Shown: piece by piece, positions 32,959 to 45,492 of the stretch
How positions within the stretch are numbered: position 1 is the first letter of the stretch
Layout of the letters: every line of letters starts with the position of its first letter
From: Cristatella mucedo
Lineage: Eukaryota; Bryozoa; Phylactolaemata; Cristatellidae
Reading direction: 5' to 3'
DNA length: 64,000 bases
NCBI GenBank assembly: GCA_009760855.2
Contig: WPIO01000128.1
Location: forward strand, 698,001-762,000
The notes under the pieces: generated by a model
The model's input: only the letters and a program-made list of their open reading frames with translations
What the model was told of the DNA's origin: nothing
Database searches by the model: none
Position numbers and translations under genes: made by a program

Positions 32959-32960
32959 CT
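32903..32960. repeat. (TA)n microsatellite
   Basis: About 55 bases of AT/TA with one C interruption; a smaller (TA)n is at about 36,300-36,319. Confidence 0.95.
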
Positions 32961-33194
32961 GTAGCCTACCTATCAGCACTGCTTCCCTACTAGGCTAAGC
33001 ATAGTAACGCCCGCTGTTCTGACTCAAATCGCTTAGCTGTGCTTCTGGAACCAACCTTAAGTTCTATGGATCGCGCTTTTATTTCGTATCCTTCCAGCGA
33101 CTGAAATTTCCGACTGACGTCACGACATCCCCGACTTGACAACATCTGAAAGAAAGCTAAAACAAGAAACCTCGTTCTCGTGGCTTCATTTGCT

Positions 33195-33430
33195 AGGTCC
33201 TTGCGATATTTCTCCTGTGTGCTTATGCGTGCCGGATACAGTGCATGCTACCGCTAACCACATTTGACATTGTGCATGGTACCTCAACCTAATTATGCTC
33301 GCTGAAATTGTTCGCTTTAGCACTGACCATTTCACCATGCTTCATTTACAGCATATGCAAATAGCCTAGAAAAAGATTAAATTCTCTGAGGGTGATATAC
33401 AAATCTATTATTATTATTATAATTATTATA
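33195..33430 (+). mobile_element. LINE family B, 3' tail
   Basis: TGCATGCTACCGCTAACCACA, then CCTAGAAAAAGATTAAATTCTC and a (TTA)n end: the sense-strand tail of family B. Confidence 0.65.
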
Positions 33431-34030
33431 TTGCATCCCCCGTTAGTCACCAGAAAGGGTAGATTTCGTAGCGTCATGCGGGCAGCGTACATATGCCCGA
33501 GATCGCACCAGCGTAACCTGTGCACGCGCAGGAGCAGTGAAAAAGTGAAGTGTGCGCGTCGGCTTTTATACGGAGAGCTACGTCACCAGTGGACAGACGG
33601 GAGTAAAAGTGCAGGGGGAACTCTGCTAAGTCTCTCAACGTTGACCCGATTGAACTATTTGTGCAAGGTTGAGAAGAGGTCGCGAAAGAAGTCGAGCGTT
33701 GAGCTGGCTTGCCACTAAACCCTTCGCAGCCCTTAAACAAACCTCTTCGGCGGTCAGTTTTTCAACAGTTCATCGCTTTGATCATCTCAGACATTTCCAA
33801 GCCGGTTCCGATGCCACGTTCGACGCCAGCCTTCTGCGGCTGCAACCGATGGTTCCGCGGAGTACCAGTCTCTGTATCCTGTCGCCGCGCACGATTGGTC
33901 TCCTCTCCACGAACTGCATCGAGCCGTGGCGTCCGCACGTGGCTAGGACGCTAGCCACGCGCAGCGCTCGCTCGAGTCGTCTGCTTCCTGCAGCTCTGCG
34001 AGAAAGACAGGCGGCGCAGCAAGCACGGAG
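33431..34030. other. Unassigned stretch
   Basis: GC-moderate; a plus frame running into the CT array has no recognised domain. Confidence 0.3.
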
Positions 34031-34419
<389 letters not shown>

Positions 34420-34421
<2 letters not shown>

Positions 34422-36950
34422 CACATCCGTGGAGCGTCACTTTCCAGTGCGCAGGTCTGGCGTGAGGATGAGTGCCCGCCGCCTCCGAAACGTTGTGTAG
34501 CCGTCGGTGGCGTTCGACTTAGCGAAGCAAACGTCCCTAAAATCGAGTGTCAGCAGAGTGTTGTGTCGTCACTTTGATTACGCAGTAAGTCGGGCGGACT
34601 CACCATTCCACTGAATCGCATGTAAAGACTCGGCACCGATTTGTTATCGGGCGCTGCAGACGACGGAAGCCATGAGGTGCCCGTTCCCCCGTCCGAGGTA
34701 CGACGGACGGAGAACTAGCACTTGGGAACCCCGCTTGCCGCTCGCGCTACCAGGCACGCGTGACATAGTGACTCATTATATCGCCACAAGCCAGTAATAC
34801 CCTCAGCACGAATTGACTTAATTTTCAGAGTCAGCCTACCATGTGGGACTTCAGAGCACCTTTATTTATGCCCAAAGTACGTTATGACTTTAATACTTGC
34901 AAATAAAGTCTAGTATAGTTGTCGAGTATAAAATACATGGCTATCTGGTCATCTGACATCATCAGCATGCACGACAAAAGAGCGCCGAAAAAATGCGCCA
35001 AAATAATTTTTAGGAAATCTCTTTAAATAAATATTATTAATTAAAGTTTTTTATTGGAAAAAATAAATAACATAACTCAATTCACTTCATGATTTATGCC
35101 AGCTTTAAAATATATTTTGAAATGGTATAGTTAGATAGAAATGTTTGATATAGCCTAATAATGTTAGCCTATTTTTTCATGAGATGCTCAGGTTGCTATT
35201 CATTGGACTTAATACCTCTCACAAGGACTGTTCCGAGGGTAGGCTGTTGGATGACACGAGCCCAAACTTTCGAGTCGCACGAATAAGCGCGATACACTGC
35301 ATTTCTGCGGCCATTTCAAAAATTAAACATCAGAACACTGCTGTTTTGATTCCAAATTATACAAAATGGTGTTACTGGTTTACTACCCACTTAATTTTTC
35401 AGGCAATTGCGCTTTCGCTCTTTTCTCGTACTGCTGCCTCACATGGCCCGGGTCAGCCAGCCTATTTGCACATTCAAACGACGATAAAGCTGCCGCTCGT
35501 GCAACCGAGGTTTTATTGAAAAATATAGAGAACAGTATGCCGAGTTTACCCCACCAAATGTCACAGGAAATGCCGCTGCGTGGCCTCATGCTATGGCCAC
35601 AGATGACCCGGCCCAAATGGCAGCCCAAAAATAATTCAAACTGCAATACAGCTGTCCTTTCCACCATCGGCATCGCACGATTTATGGCTTCATTTCACGG
35701 TAGAAATTAACGATGGTGCGAGTTCACCCTCCAAGTTTCGTGCAATTGCGCATCCGCGTTCTAGTGCAATGGCATCCAAGTGGCCCGGGCCGCGCACAGT
35801 TTCGAATATCGATACAACTACCCTCTCCATAACCAGCTTCGTGAACTTTGGTTTTGATTTCGCAACGTTGAAAGCAATGCTTCGGGTTAACTGACCAAAC
35901 TAATTGGCATAGCGCATGGGCGTTCTCATGCTATGGCTTCCGATGGCCCGGACCAAATGTAAGACATTGCCTCCCGGACATTTCCCCGCGTACATTCCCC
36001 ACCTGGGGTAGGACATTCCCACCCCTGGGCACTACCCATTCCTACCTCTTGGGTAGGGCATTTCCTCCCCTCCCGTATAGAGATGCCACGGTAAAGCCGT
36101 CTTGTTTACATGTCTTGTAAAATATTATACAGTATATAATTTATAACATAGTCGTACATTATACAGTTTTTTGTGATTAGACTACTCGAATGGACTGTGT
36201 CGTGCATGGCCAACCAGTGAATATGTCATACGGAATTAACCAAACGTCCAATTATACAGTTGATTTTATTTCAATAGAGCGTAAACTTAATTTGATCGTA
36301 TATATATATATATATATATCTGTATAATTGGTTATACATTCATCAACATAGGGGAGGAAATGCATAGGATATCAACATACGAGGAGGAGAGGAGAGAAAA
36401 GACATAGCAAAGTTTGAGCAGTTGTTAAAGGCGTGTTCTGAAATCTGCTGGTGGGTCACTAGTGGTAAGCACACTGAAAATGAACATAAAACTTCTGCGC
36501 TTTGAAATTTCTTTCGGCTGGGCGTGTTTCCCAGGAGTTTTTAGCAGGAGCAAACACGACTGAATAGAAAAGAAACTGCAAAAAAAAGTTTAATTTTATC
36601 GTTGCCTTAGCGAACGGTGCACCTGTCTGGTTCAGTCGGCAAATCGCAGCAGCCGACTGCAGCATGTCAAGCACTTGGCAATACTTTTGCCTGATTGTAG
36701 GAAAGTCGGTAGAACACGAAGGCATCTTGACAAAAACAGGGCACAGAATCCGAAGAACGTTTTGAGGAGGGGCTATTTTCTCCAGAACACTTCAAGCAAC
36801 ATGATTGAAATGTCTATACAACCGATGGTCCGGCGCAGCACTCTCAGCCTGCAATCTCAACTGGACCGGGCGGTGAACGCTAAGACGGCGCGCTCAAACT
36901 TAACGCCACTTTGCCCTCTTTCTAGGTAGCCGGCCCGGCCCATCCGCATC
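34420..36950. other. Gene-free spacer, AT-rich in part
   Basis: AT-rich at 34,950-35,170 and 36,100-36,330. Related short blocks (CATGCTATGGC...CCCGG) recur at about 35,440, 35,590, 35,770 and 35,930, and GGTAGG(G/A)CATT blocks recur at about 36,005-36,065, suggesting an old unclassified repeat. Confidence 0.4.
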
Positions 36951-37218
36951 AGGCTAGAGCCATTTTTCGATACGAGCAGACGCCAGGGGACCTACTCGCC
37001 GCCTCAAGTCCAGTGGCGACGCCACGTAATTCCAAGGTCGAGGTCGGAATTGCGCGTCAAGGTTGGCGATCGGAGTTGCGGATCGATCGACGCCTCCTCG
37101 ACTAGTAGACTGCGACGCTACGCGCCGCGCATCTGCTTCGGAATGCCGCCGCCGGTTTGAGCGCGAACCTCGTGCAGCGATAATCCGAGCAAGCGACGGC
37201 CGCACCAGCAGCAGCCGA

Positions 37219-37224
37219 TTTATT
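37219..37224 (-). terminator. Poly(A) signal of the Ly6 gene
   Basis: AATAAA on the minus strand, 14 bases past the stop codon, implies a very short 3' UTR. Confidence 0.55.
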
Positions 37225-37237
37225 TTACCTCGCTCTA

Positions 37238-37470
37238 TCACAAGCACCCGAACGGCGCCAGCGCGGCTGCCGCCGCAACCGCTGTCGTGGCTGCAGCCGC
37301 CGCCGTCAGAAGCGTGCCGCGCCATCGCCGCGTCCATGCCGCCGCGCCGTTGCACCAGTCGCCGGAGCAGTAGCAGAAGATGACGGCGCCTTCGGGCAGC
37401 GCGTGCACCTTGCACGAGTCGACCTTGTCGACCATGGCCATGCTGTCGTAGCGGGCGCACTCTCGGACGA
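37238..37470 (-). CDS. Ly6 gene exon 3 (finger 3 and GPI tail)
   Basis: Acceptor CTTTTTGCAG; reads VVRECARYDS, the CYCSGDWCNG motif and the hydrophobic tail ending in GCL and TGA. Confidence 0.86.
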
Positions 37471-38487
37471 CTGCAAAAAGCGCGCAGCGGGCGACGGCGT
37501 CGCACTTCTCCCGCGACAGGGCGTGCGCGCGCGTCCCTCTCGCTCGTGCGCTCCGTCGCGCGTTCAGCGGCGGCGGCCGGCTCGGCAGGTTTCGCCTTAC
37601 CCGCTCCCGCGCGCGTGCCGTTCAGGAACTGGTAGCGCACGCATCCGGGCTCGACCAGAGCGGGCCGCACGACGTCGCAGCTGACGGCCAAGTCGGTCGG
37701 CGTCACGGCCAAGCCGTCGCAGCTGGGGTAGACGGAGGCCGCCGAGCCGCAGCTGAAGCAGCGCGTCGACGCCGCTCGGGCCGCTAGCAGGAGCGGCGCG
37801 GCGAGAGCGTGGAAGGTGCGCGCTCGAGCAGGCGGCCGCAGCCGCGGCGCGCCAGTAGCTCGAGCCAGCGGCACCGGCGCGCGCGCGACCGCTGAGCGCG
37901 CGCGCCTGCCTGGCCGGCGGATACGCTGCCCGGGCGACGCAGCAAAGCCGAGCGACAGGTAGCGACGGGGCGCGGACGTCGGAGCGGATGTCGCGCGCTC
38001 GCGAGGAGGAGGCGGCGCGAGTCCCCAACCCAGAGTCGGACGCTCAGACGACGCGCAGCTCGCTCTTCCGCTCGAATGGCGCTCTCCTCGAATGGCGGTC
38101 ATTTTTCTCCTAGGCTACTCCTCTCCGCTCTGCCTTCTCAAGTTGAAGAAAAATACGCGTCGGCCTCTTTCGCGAACTCGTTTACATCGTGGTAGAAGAT
38201 GATCCGCTTAGCGGCTTTCATCTCTTCGCTCTCAATGGAACGCTCGCCACGGAACCACTTCACATACTGGACTGGAGCATAACTGACCTGTAATGGCTGT
38301 GCAGTTCGAGTACCGATGGTGCCGCAGCACTAGTACTCAGCAACTTCCACTCCTCCGTTTCCCGCTCACTGCTCCGATCGCTCCGTCACTCTTTGGTCTC
38401 GATTATCTCTCTCTCGTCTGTCTCTCGTCTCCGTCTCGTCTCTGTCATCTTTCTCTTTTATCTCCCTCTCTTTCGTCTCTCTCTTTC

Positions 38488-38522
<35 letters not shown>

Positions 38523-39427
38523 GTCTCTCTCTCATCTTTCTCTCTCGTCTCTCTCTTTTCGTCTCTCTCTCGTCTCTCTCTCTCGTCTCTCTCTCCCGTC
38601 TCTCTCTCCCGTCTCTCTCTCGTCTCTCTCTCTCGTCTCTCTCTCCCGTCTCTCTCTCCCGTCTCTCTCTCCCGTCTCTCTCTCTCGTCTCTCTCGTCTC
38701 TCTCTCCCGTCTCTCTCTCTCTCGTCTCTCTCTCTCTCTCTCTCTCTCTCCCGTCTCTCTCTCTCTCTCTCTCCCGTCTCTCTCTCCCGTCTCTCTCTCT
38801 CCCGTCTCTCTCTCTCCCGTCTCTCTCTCTCCCGTCTCTCTCGTCTCGTCTCTCTCTCGTCTCTCTCGCTCTATCTGACAAATTTCTACATACCTGTGTG
38901 CAAGTAATATAAGGACACTTGTGGAGAAATAGCGCCCATATTAAGGTGCATGCGTTCTCGCCCTTTTTCTTGCTTCCCATTCTCGTTGCGTCAGTCTTTC
39001 GAACAGTCTGTGCCTCATTGGGTCTTACCCCGGGGCGGGGTGGGTTGTAAGGAACTAACTTACGAGTAATCGCGCTCTGCAGCTTCCAATCCCTTATCTG
39101 TCAAGGAAAGCGGACTAATCTTGCCCTAATACTTTTCTTCCGCCTTATACACGCTGCTGTTGACTTAAGCCGATGCCTACTTTACTCAAATATGAATCTC
39201 GAGCTTTCCCCTCCGGCTCGTCGCTATGGCGCCTTCTCCGCTGCCGATCGGCTACTCCGGCGAACTTCCGAGCTCCGACGACGGCCGCCGCAGCGCCGCT
39301 GCCGCGGGCGTCGCTCGCTGGCGTGCAGCGCGAAGCAGCGCTGCTCGACTCGGAGTGGCGGGTGCTAGCACTTACCCAGGTAGACAGTCGCGACGGTCAC
39401 CAGCGCCGCCTGCCGAACGCGCGCCAT
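37238..39427 (-). CDS. Ly6/uPAR (three-finger) GPI-anchored protein, 3 exons
   Basis: Exons 39427-39376, 37783-37601 and 37470-37238 give 468 nt, 155 residues plus stop; both introns are phase 1. Residues 1-24 are a signal peptide (MARVRQAALVTVATVYLA). The mature part has ten cysteines at 26, 29, 39, 53, 65, 83, 98, 111, 113 and 118, ending in the family signature CYCSGDWCNG. NGT at 72-74 is a potential glycosylation site. A basic WTRRWR stretch and an Ala-rich hydrophobic tail (131-155) after the last CN pair fit GPI attachment near N119-A121. Invertebrate relatives of this layout (quiver/sleepless-like, boudin-like) modulate channels or septate junctions; which role applies here is unknown. 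An AATAAA lies 14 bases past the stop. Confidence 0.86.
37601..37783 (-). CDS. Ly6 gene exon 2 (fingers 1-2)
   Basis: Acceptor CCGCTCCTGCTAG and donor GCGG|GTAAGG. Codes for the end of the signal peptide and TRCFSCGSAASVYPSC through the NGT sequon. A longer open frame across this region is an artefact of GC-rich DNA. Confidence 0.83.
38407..38872. repeat. CT array with regular CGT punctuation
   Basis: Repeats of CTCTCTCTCGT and CTCTCTCTCCCGT, about 10-13 bases per unit, give a higher-order satellite rather than plain (CT)n. Confidence 0.95.
38873..39195. other. Unassigned stretch
   Basis: Ly6 intron 1; nothing recognised. Confidence 0.3.
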
Positions 39428-39830
39428 CGACGCGCGGTGCTACGCTGCTGCTGCTGCCGCCGCCGCCACACAGCGATTCGCACGCACTCTGCACTGACGG
39501 TGGCGCACGCGCGCGCTCGCTACGTCACGTGCTCGATTTGCCTGCAGCTGGCGCGCTGCCCGCACGCCGCCCTTGGGCCCGCGGTTGTTGTTTCGATTCG
39601 CGGCGACCGCACTGCAGGCAGCGAGCGGCCGCCTGAGGACGCGCCGGTCATCCTCACCGCTAGCCGAAGCTATCCGACCGTGCTGGCTTCCGTCGCCTGC
39701 TCGCGGTCGGTCAGCGCTCCTGCTCCGTGCATTCGGACTCGCGGAGAACCAGTGCTGTTTGCGCCAGCTGTTTGCTGTCTAGTTCTGGTTCTTTTGTTTT
39801 GCTGTCTAGTTCTGGCCGGAGTGGAACCCG
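39200..39830 (-). promoter_or_regulatory. CpG-rich promoter region around Ly6 exon 1
   Basis: CpG-dense DNA surrounding and upstream (higher coordinates) of the signal-peptide exon. A plus-strand open frame of 230 codons across it is antisense to the real exon and has no domain. Confidence 0.4.
39376..39427 (-). CDS. Ly6 gene exon 1 (signal peptide)
   Basis: ATG in the context GCGTCGATGG, 17 codons plus one base, then donor CTGG|GTAAGT. The whole exon is signal peptide, as is common for Ly6 genes. Confidence 0.82.
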
Positions 39831-39944
39831 CACAGCGAGCGTATGTAACGCCCCATATGGAATAACCACGAGAAGCGAAGGCTTATGAGCAGCGCGATGA
39901 ATAATTATGTATGAACGAGATTAATACATGACTTACAATCTGAC

Positions 39945-40095
39945 CATGCTGGTTTAGCCCAATCGTTAAGATGCTCGCCTTTAACTGCCGAGGTCAAGGT
40001 GAATGTATCGAATCGCCGAGGGGTCGTGGGCTCGAGCACCGTGTCATACGTGAAGGGCCTTGATAGGGATAGTGTTCCCTTAGGTCGCTAAAAAA
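39945..40095 (+). mobile_element. SINE-2 (tRNA-like)
   Basis: TTAAGATGCTCGCCTTTAACTG (A-box-like), GGTCGTGGGCTCGAGCACC (B-box-like), and a degraded tail TCCCTTAGGTCGCTA. Confidence 0.6.
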
Positions 40096-40604
40096 ATTAT
40101 CATACGGCATGTGCCTGCCAGACAAAAGTCACTTTCTAAAAGTACAAGACCTTAGGCGAGTTCTAGTGTTGAGCGGGAGCTGCAGTAAGCTGCATACGAG
40201 CCTCTATTGGAAGTCACGTGCCGTACCGCCGTAAGATAGAGGCTGTTTTGTGCTTTTTGTATAAACGGTTTTGTTGTTGGCGCTTCGCGAAGATTATCGA
40301 GCACCGTGTCGTAATCGTTGACGTATTGCGAGCTTCAGGTAGGTCTTTGCACATTGCATACGTTTCGCATTTACCCCAACTGGGTAAAGGCGTAAGGGTC
40401 AATCAACCGAACCAAGCCTATATGCATAAGCCTGTATGTGCACTAGGGTAGCTGTCAGGTTAGTCCGCCCACTACGGATTGCCTAGGTGCCCTAGTCAAA
40501 CCCACTAAATGTATCGACGATGTTGAAGATCGGCACATACAATAGTAGTAGTAATAATAATAATAAGAATGAAATATAAAGTAATAATAAGAATGACACA
40601 TAAT
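40096..40604. other. Unassigned stretch
   Basis: Ends in a (TAA)n-like run at about 40,545-40,590; nothing else recognised. Confidence 0.3.
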
Positions 40605-41430
40605 AGTGAGTCGCATGGTCGTAACAGCGTCGTGGCAAAAGCCGTCTGCAGCGACTACGCCAACACTCGATCTTGCCGCGCGCTCACGACTGGCGCCCCG
40701 CAGCGTCGCGGCAGCCGAGGCGCTGCCGCGATCGCAAAGAGCCAAATGGAAGCACGGCTTCCGGCGCGATATCGTCGGAGCGATCAACGCGTGTGCTTCT
40801 TTATTTACCAGCGTATTCCGTGCGCAAGCGAGCCTCGCGTGTACCCGTTACGCTGGCGATTCTTAATGGCAGCCGCTGTCCGAGGTGTCACGTGCCGCTT
40901 CATTGGAGGGAGGTCTGCTCTTACGCACGCTCGTCGCCCGAGGCTCGACGTCCGTCGTCGAGTGTGCAGCGGCGAATTCGCAGGCGGGCAGCCATCTTGC
41001 AGCTCTGCCGCGGCCTCGGCAGAGCTCCGGAGGGAAGCGAGTTCGGACGCGACCACGTGCCACGTGCCACTTGCCCCGCGTACCACGTGCCACTTGCCCC
41101 GCGATTGCGGACGACGCGCTCGCTCGAGCGTCGCTGAGCGTCGCAAACTCCACCTGCGCGGTCCGTGGCGCGCGCGCATACGGAATGGCAAGCCGCGATA
41201 CGCTTGCCATTCCGCTCGACCTGTCGGCCTAGTTCACGTCCGGGTCCGGCGGCGAGATCGGCGGCGGCGGCGGTAGCGGCGGTGGCGGCGGCGGCGGCTG
41301 CGGCGGCATGGATGGAGAATGCGCTCGGCACCGCAGCAGGCCTGTCGGTCGGTCGGGGGCACACTGATCTTGGCGAGGGGCAAGGGGGGCTTCAGCCCCG
41401 CCCCCTGAAAAATGACCCGGAAGCGGCGCG
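40605..41430. promoter_or_regulatory. Orphan CpG-rich block
   Basis: CpG-dense with (GGC)n/(CCG)n runs near 41250-41310 and repeated CCACGTGCCAC elements near 41055-41095. Open frames on both strands are compositional. No splice-linked exon was found; it could be a promoter of an unseen gene. Confidence 0.3.
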
Positions 41431-41924
41431 GCGCCTAGTGCACCTCCCTTAACTGTGTCCGCCCCGTCCTGCCCTCCCCTCCCCCGCTTGAAAGCCTCGC
41501 GGTCACTGTCTGCTGCTAACCCTCAACGACTGCCTTTACAGCTCGCCGCTTCGCTGTCTGATACCTTAGTTTCCCATAAACAGGCTCGCGAGATCTCGCG
41601 GAACGCTTCGATGCTTTCGCCGGTCGAGTCTTCCGCCATGCTTTTCAATGCAATAAAGAAAGCGTGCCCTTGATGGCGCCGAGGAAGTTTGCTAGGTCTT
41701 GCCTGACGCTTGGCCAAGAAGTAGAACCACGTTTAACTTCTGGGTCTTCGTTAGGTCTTCCCTAAGTCTTGGACCGCGCCAAGTATTGATGACGTATACT
41801 CCAAAGACTTATGAATGTAGGAAGCAGGTAGGAAGCGAGACTAGCCGTGTAAACCCAACGAGTCTCGTTCGACTGAGCAATCGAGATTACCCTTTCTGCG
41901 GATTCGACATGGAGCTATAATAAT

Positions 41925-42840
41925 AATGATGCAAGTAATAATAGTATTACATTTGATATTGTGCACTCAGGGAACTCAATCTCTTTCTAGGCATTTTACC
42001 TTTGCTGCACAGAAAGCACAATCGAATGGCAGCACGCTTGATTACAACAAGAATAACATGGTTAGGGGAAAAATGAATAGTGTCAGCATGCAAATGGGGT
42101 TAGTGGCAGTATGCACAGTGTCAACAGGCATAAGCACATAAACGACGAATCATATGGACCGACTAAATGCTGTGATAAATGCATGCGTTTTTAGTTTCCT
42201 TTCAAAGATGGTCAAGTCAGGTGATGTCGTGACGCAAGTCAGAAGAGAGAGATTTTCAGGCTTTGGGAGCATGCCAACAAAAGGCACGATCTCCAACGGA
42301 TTTGAGGTAAAACGAGGTACAGGTAAACGAGTAGATACCGAAAAGCTGGTTTTACGATGCTTTGCCTGGCGGGTGGGGGGAGCGTAAATCTGTAGGTAGG
42401 CTGGAGCCAAGGAATGAAGAGACCTAAAAGTGAGTGACAGATCCTTGAAGTCGGTGCATTGTTTGACTGGGAGCTAGTGCAGGTTGACAAGAAGTGGTGT
42501 GATGTGGCAACTGCGACGCTCAAGGCAGACATACTTAGCTGCAGAGTTTGGCCCGAGCTGTAAGCGCCTTGAGTTCACAGGCCGGCAGACTAGCAAGCAG
42601 TGAGTTACAGAAGTCGAGAACGGATGTTAGAAATGCATGGACCAATTTAGATGTGCTACCCCCGTCTTAGTAAGCCCGAATTTTATCAGTGCCATGTAGC
42701 TCAAAGTAGGCAGACTTGACTGTGGAGTTGATGTGGCTGTCTAATGAAAGGTCTCATTGGAACAGGACGCCTAGATTTCGTGCATATTCAACAGGACATG
42801 GGCTGGCCGAGCCGATTGCGAGCGCTAACCTGTCCAACTT
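41925..42840 (-). mobile_element. LINE family B, decayed RT C-terminus and 3' UTR
   Basis: Conserved tail (CTCAATCTCTTTCTAGGCA) at the left end; to the right are frames with APPTRQAKHRKTSFS and FLSTCTSSQSNNAPTS, the homologous but frameshifted region of the 29-kb copy. Confidence 0.75.
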
Positions 42841-43114
42841 CTGAATCACACTCGGCTAAGGCCTCGACTTAAAATCGCAGCTTACGGGCTCGAGTTTAAT
42901 CCCGACGTGAATGGGTGAATCGGCACATTTATTTTTGTGCAAGCTTTGACGCCAAGCGCAAGCACAACGATGCCCGCCGTCATTGGCGACGACCACAGAG
43001 CGTGTGCGCTGCACATGACTTACTTGGGTCCAGAAAATGAGGGCAGACCCTCCGCCCTCCGAGCTGCCATCCGCCGCGTTGTACGCGTCCGAGCGTCTTT
43101 AGCCCGCGGCTGCA

Positions 43115-43190
43115 GGCACTCAAAATGAGGATGTCTATTTCAAAATGAGGATGTCTACTTCAAAATGAGGATGTCTATTTCATTTTGCAT
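43115..43190. repeat. Short tandem repeat, about 24-bp unit x3
   Basis: TCAAAATGAGGATGTCTATT-type unit three times in a row, followed by a reverse-complement-like CATTTTGCATG end. Confidence 0.9.
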
Positions 43191-43295
43191 GCAGCGGCGA
43201 ACGGCTGTCGGGTTGAGTGCCTTCCATGCTGAGCTTTAGGCTCACCGGAAACGACGTACGTTTTGTCCATATTTGGAGAGGAGCAGGAGCTGACG

Positions 43296-43370
43296 AGGTT
43301 AAGTTGCAGAGGTTAAGCTAAGGGCCAGAGCTTAGACTGAGGGCCAGAGGTTAGACTGAGAGCCAGTGCA
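43296..43370. repeat. Short tandem repeat, about 22-24-bp unit x3
   Basis: GAGGGCCAGAGGTTAGACT-type units in tandem, slightly diverged, about 100 bases from the previous tandem array. Confidence 0.75.
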
Positions 43371-43654
43371 GGATCGTCCAGGGCAGAGGCGTTCAAAAGT
43401 CTTTTTGGATTCCTTTGGCCAGCGAAAATTGCTAAATATTTACCTTTAAAGTCAGCTCAAAAACTTTGCGAACTGGTATGACCTACCGACACCAAAAGTA
43501 GCAGGTCACCAAGGTCTCCTTGTGTAAATCCGCCAATGCTACCAGACGAGCGATGCGAAGTTCAATACGTAGCGGAAGCCGGACGTTAAATGTTCGCGAG
43601 TGCTGCTAGTCGTCGGCAGCTGCTCATTTCTGTAAAGGCTCATTTGGAGGGGCC

Positions 43655-43835
43655 GCGTAAGTGAGCCGTAATGGCACACTAGGTAAGGCGGTTGCTTTCA
43701 CGACCTCGGTCCCGAAGTCGTGTGTTCGATTCCTGCAGTGGGCGATCCTTTATCGCCACTGCAAGCGGTGGTGATAGCCGTAAAGGCTCTTCTGTCGCTA
43801 TACAAAAAGAGACTGTTTAATCAGCTAGGAATTTT
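43655..43835 (+). mobile_element. SINE-1 (tRNA-like), best-preserved copy
   Basis: TAGGTAAGGCGGTTGC (A-box-like), TGTTCGATTCC (B box), TGGGCGATCCTTTATCGCC, GCCGTAAAGGCTCTTCTGTC, GCTATACAAAAAGA and an AT-rich end. Confidence 0.75.
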
Positions 43836-43854
43836 TATTATTATTTTTAAGTAA

Positions 43855-44085
43855 AGCTTGTAGTTCGAGTGTATGCCGGCTCCTCTGATGAGCCTGTGAT
43901 GTGGCATGGACACAGGCCGGTAACCCGCTGGTGGCCAGATGGTGGACTGGAGGAGTGAAGGAGGGGAGAGTTGAGTAGGAGAAGGGGGCGATGGTAGTCG
44001 TGCGTCCCTCGGCTCCGTGCCTTGTGCAATAAACTGCTGTTGGGCGTTGTTCATCGGCTGGCTCTCTGTTTTTGATGAGCGAACC
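43855..44085 (+). repeat. Dispersed repeat R1, copy 2
   Basis: Homologous to 20,975-21,295 (ACAGGCCGGTAACCCGCTGG, GAGAAGGGGGCGATGG, TGTGCAATAAACTG). Directly follows a SINE-1. Confidence 0.6.
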
Positions 44086-44808
<723 letters not shown>

Positions 44809-44914
44809 GGTAATGTCCATTATTAGGGCGTGCTCACCAGCAAGGTCGGCGGCACGCAGGCCCGACTAAATGAATATATCTCGAGTTCTCCATGAATTTT
44901 CACGCTTATATAGC

Positions 44915-45210
44915 GGTAATAATAATTCTGTTTTTTCATAGTGTAGCCTAGGTAAGTAACTGCTTCCACAGCAAAGCTCAAGTCATAGCTCATTGTTTAA
45001 GTAGGTACTGTGCATGCTGCCGCTAACCAAAGTTGCATGCTAACCCTTTGCATGTCGCCCCTAAACATGTTATTCCTCTTGTTTATTGAGCACGCTACCA
45101 ATAATAATTGGATCGTGCTTCCTTTATAGCAAATGTGAAGTGCTTTAAGAAAGAGATTGGGTTCTCTGAGGGCGCTATATCAAATGCCTTATTATTGATA
45201 TTATTATTAC
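44915..45210 (+). mobile_element. LINE family B, 3' UTR and tail
   Basis: GTGTAGCCTAGGTAAGTAAC block, TGCATGCTGCCGCTAACCA, then TTAAGAAAGAGATTGGGTTC tail and TTATTATTAC end. The first block recurs at 46,254. Confidence 0.6.
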
Positions 45211-45402
45211 TAATATGAGTATCGGCTTTCATAATACGCCTGGTATAAAGCCGCCAAGTCGTTCCAGGTAAATAGTACACATTCATAAGAAAGCGAGTTT
45301 GCCAAGCCAACAGGACGACTAAAGTGGGCTCTACGACGCGACACCCTCGAAACTGTCTGGTCGCGCCAACTAGAGGTAAAGGTTTAGTCCCTACCTCCCT
45401 TT

Positions 45403-45492
45403 GCAGCAAATGTAAAGCGCCTAGAAAGAGATTGAGTTCTCCGAGGGCGCTTTATTAAGTGCATTATCATTATAATAATTATTATTATTACC
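45403..45492 (+). mobile_element. LINE family B, tail only
   Basis: GCGCCTAGAAAGAGATTGAG and CTCCGAGGGCGC form the consensus tail stem-loop, followed by (TTA)n. Confidence 0.75.

Noticed and set aside
36954-38102. 382-codon minus frame as a single-exon gene
   Set aside because: Only residues coded by 37783-37601 fit the Ly6 protein; the rest is GC-driven open frame and would break the three-finger domain. Splicing to 39427-39376 and 37470-37238 gives a proper signal peptide and C-terminus.
39173-39865. 230-codon plus-strand frame
   Set aside because: Antisense to the Ly6 signal-peptide exon, no domain, composition typical of CpG-rich DNA.
43655-43835. A genuine tRNA gene
   Set aside because: A and B boxes are present, but no cloverleaf with acceptor stem could be drawn and the unit recurs with the same 3' body, so it is a SINE.
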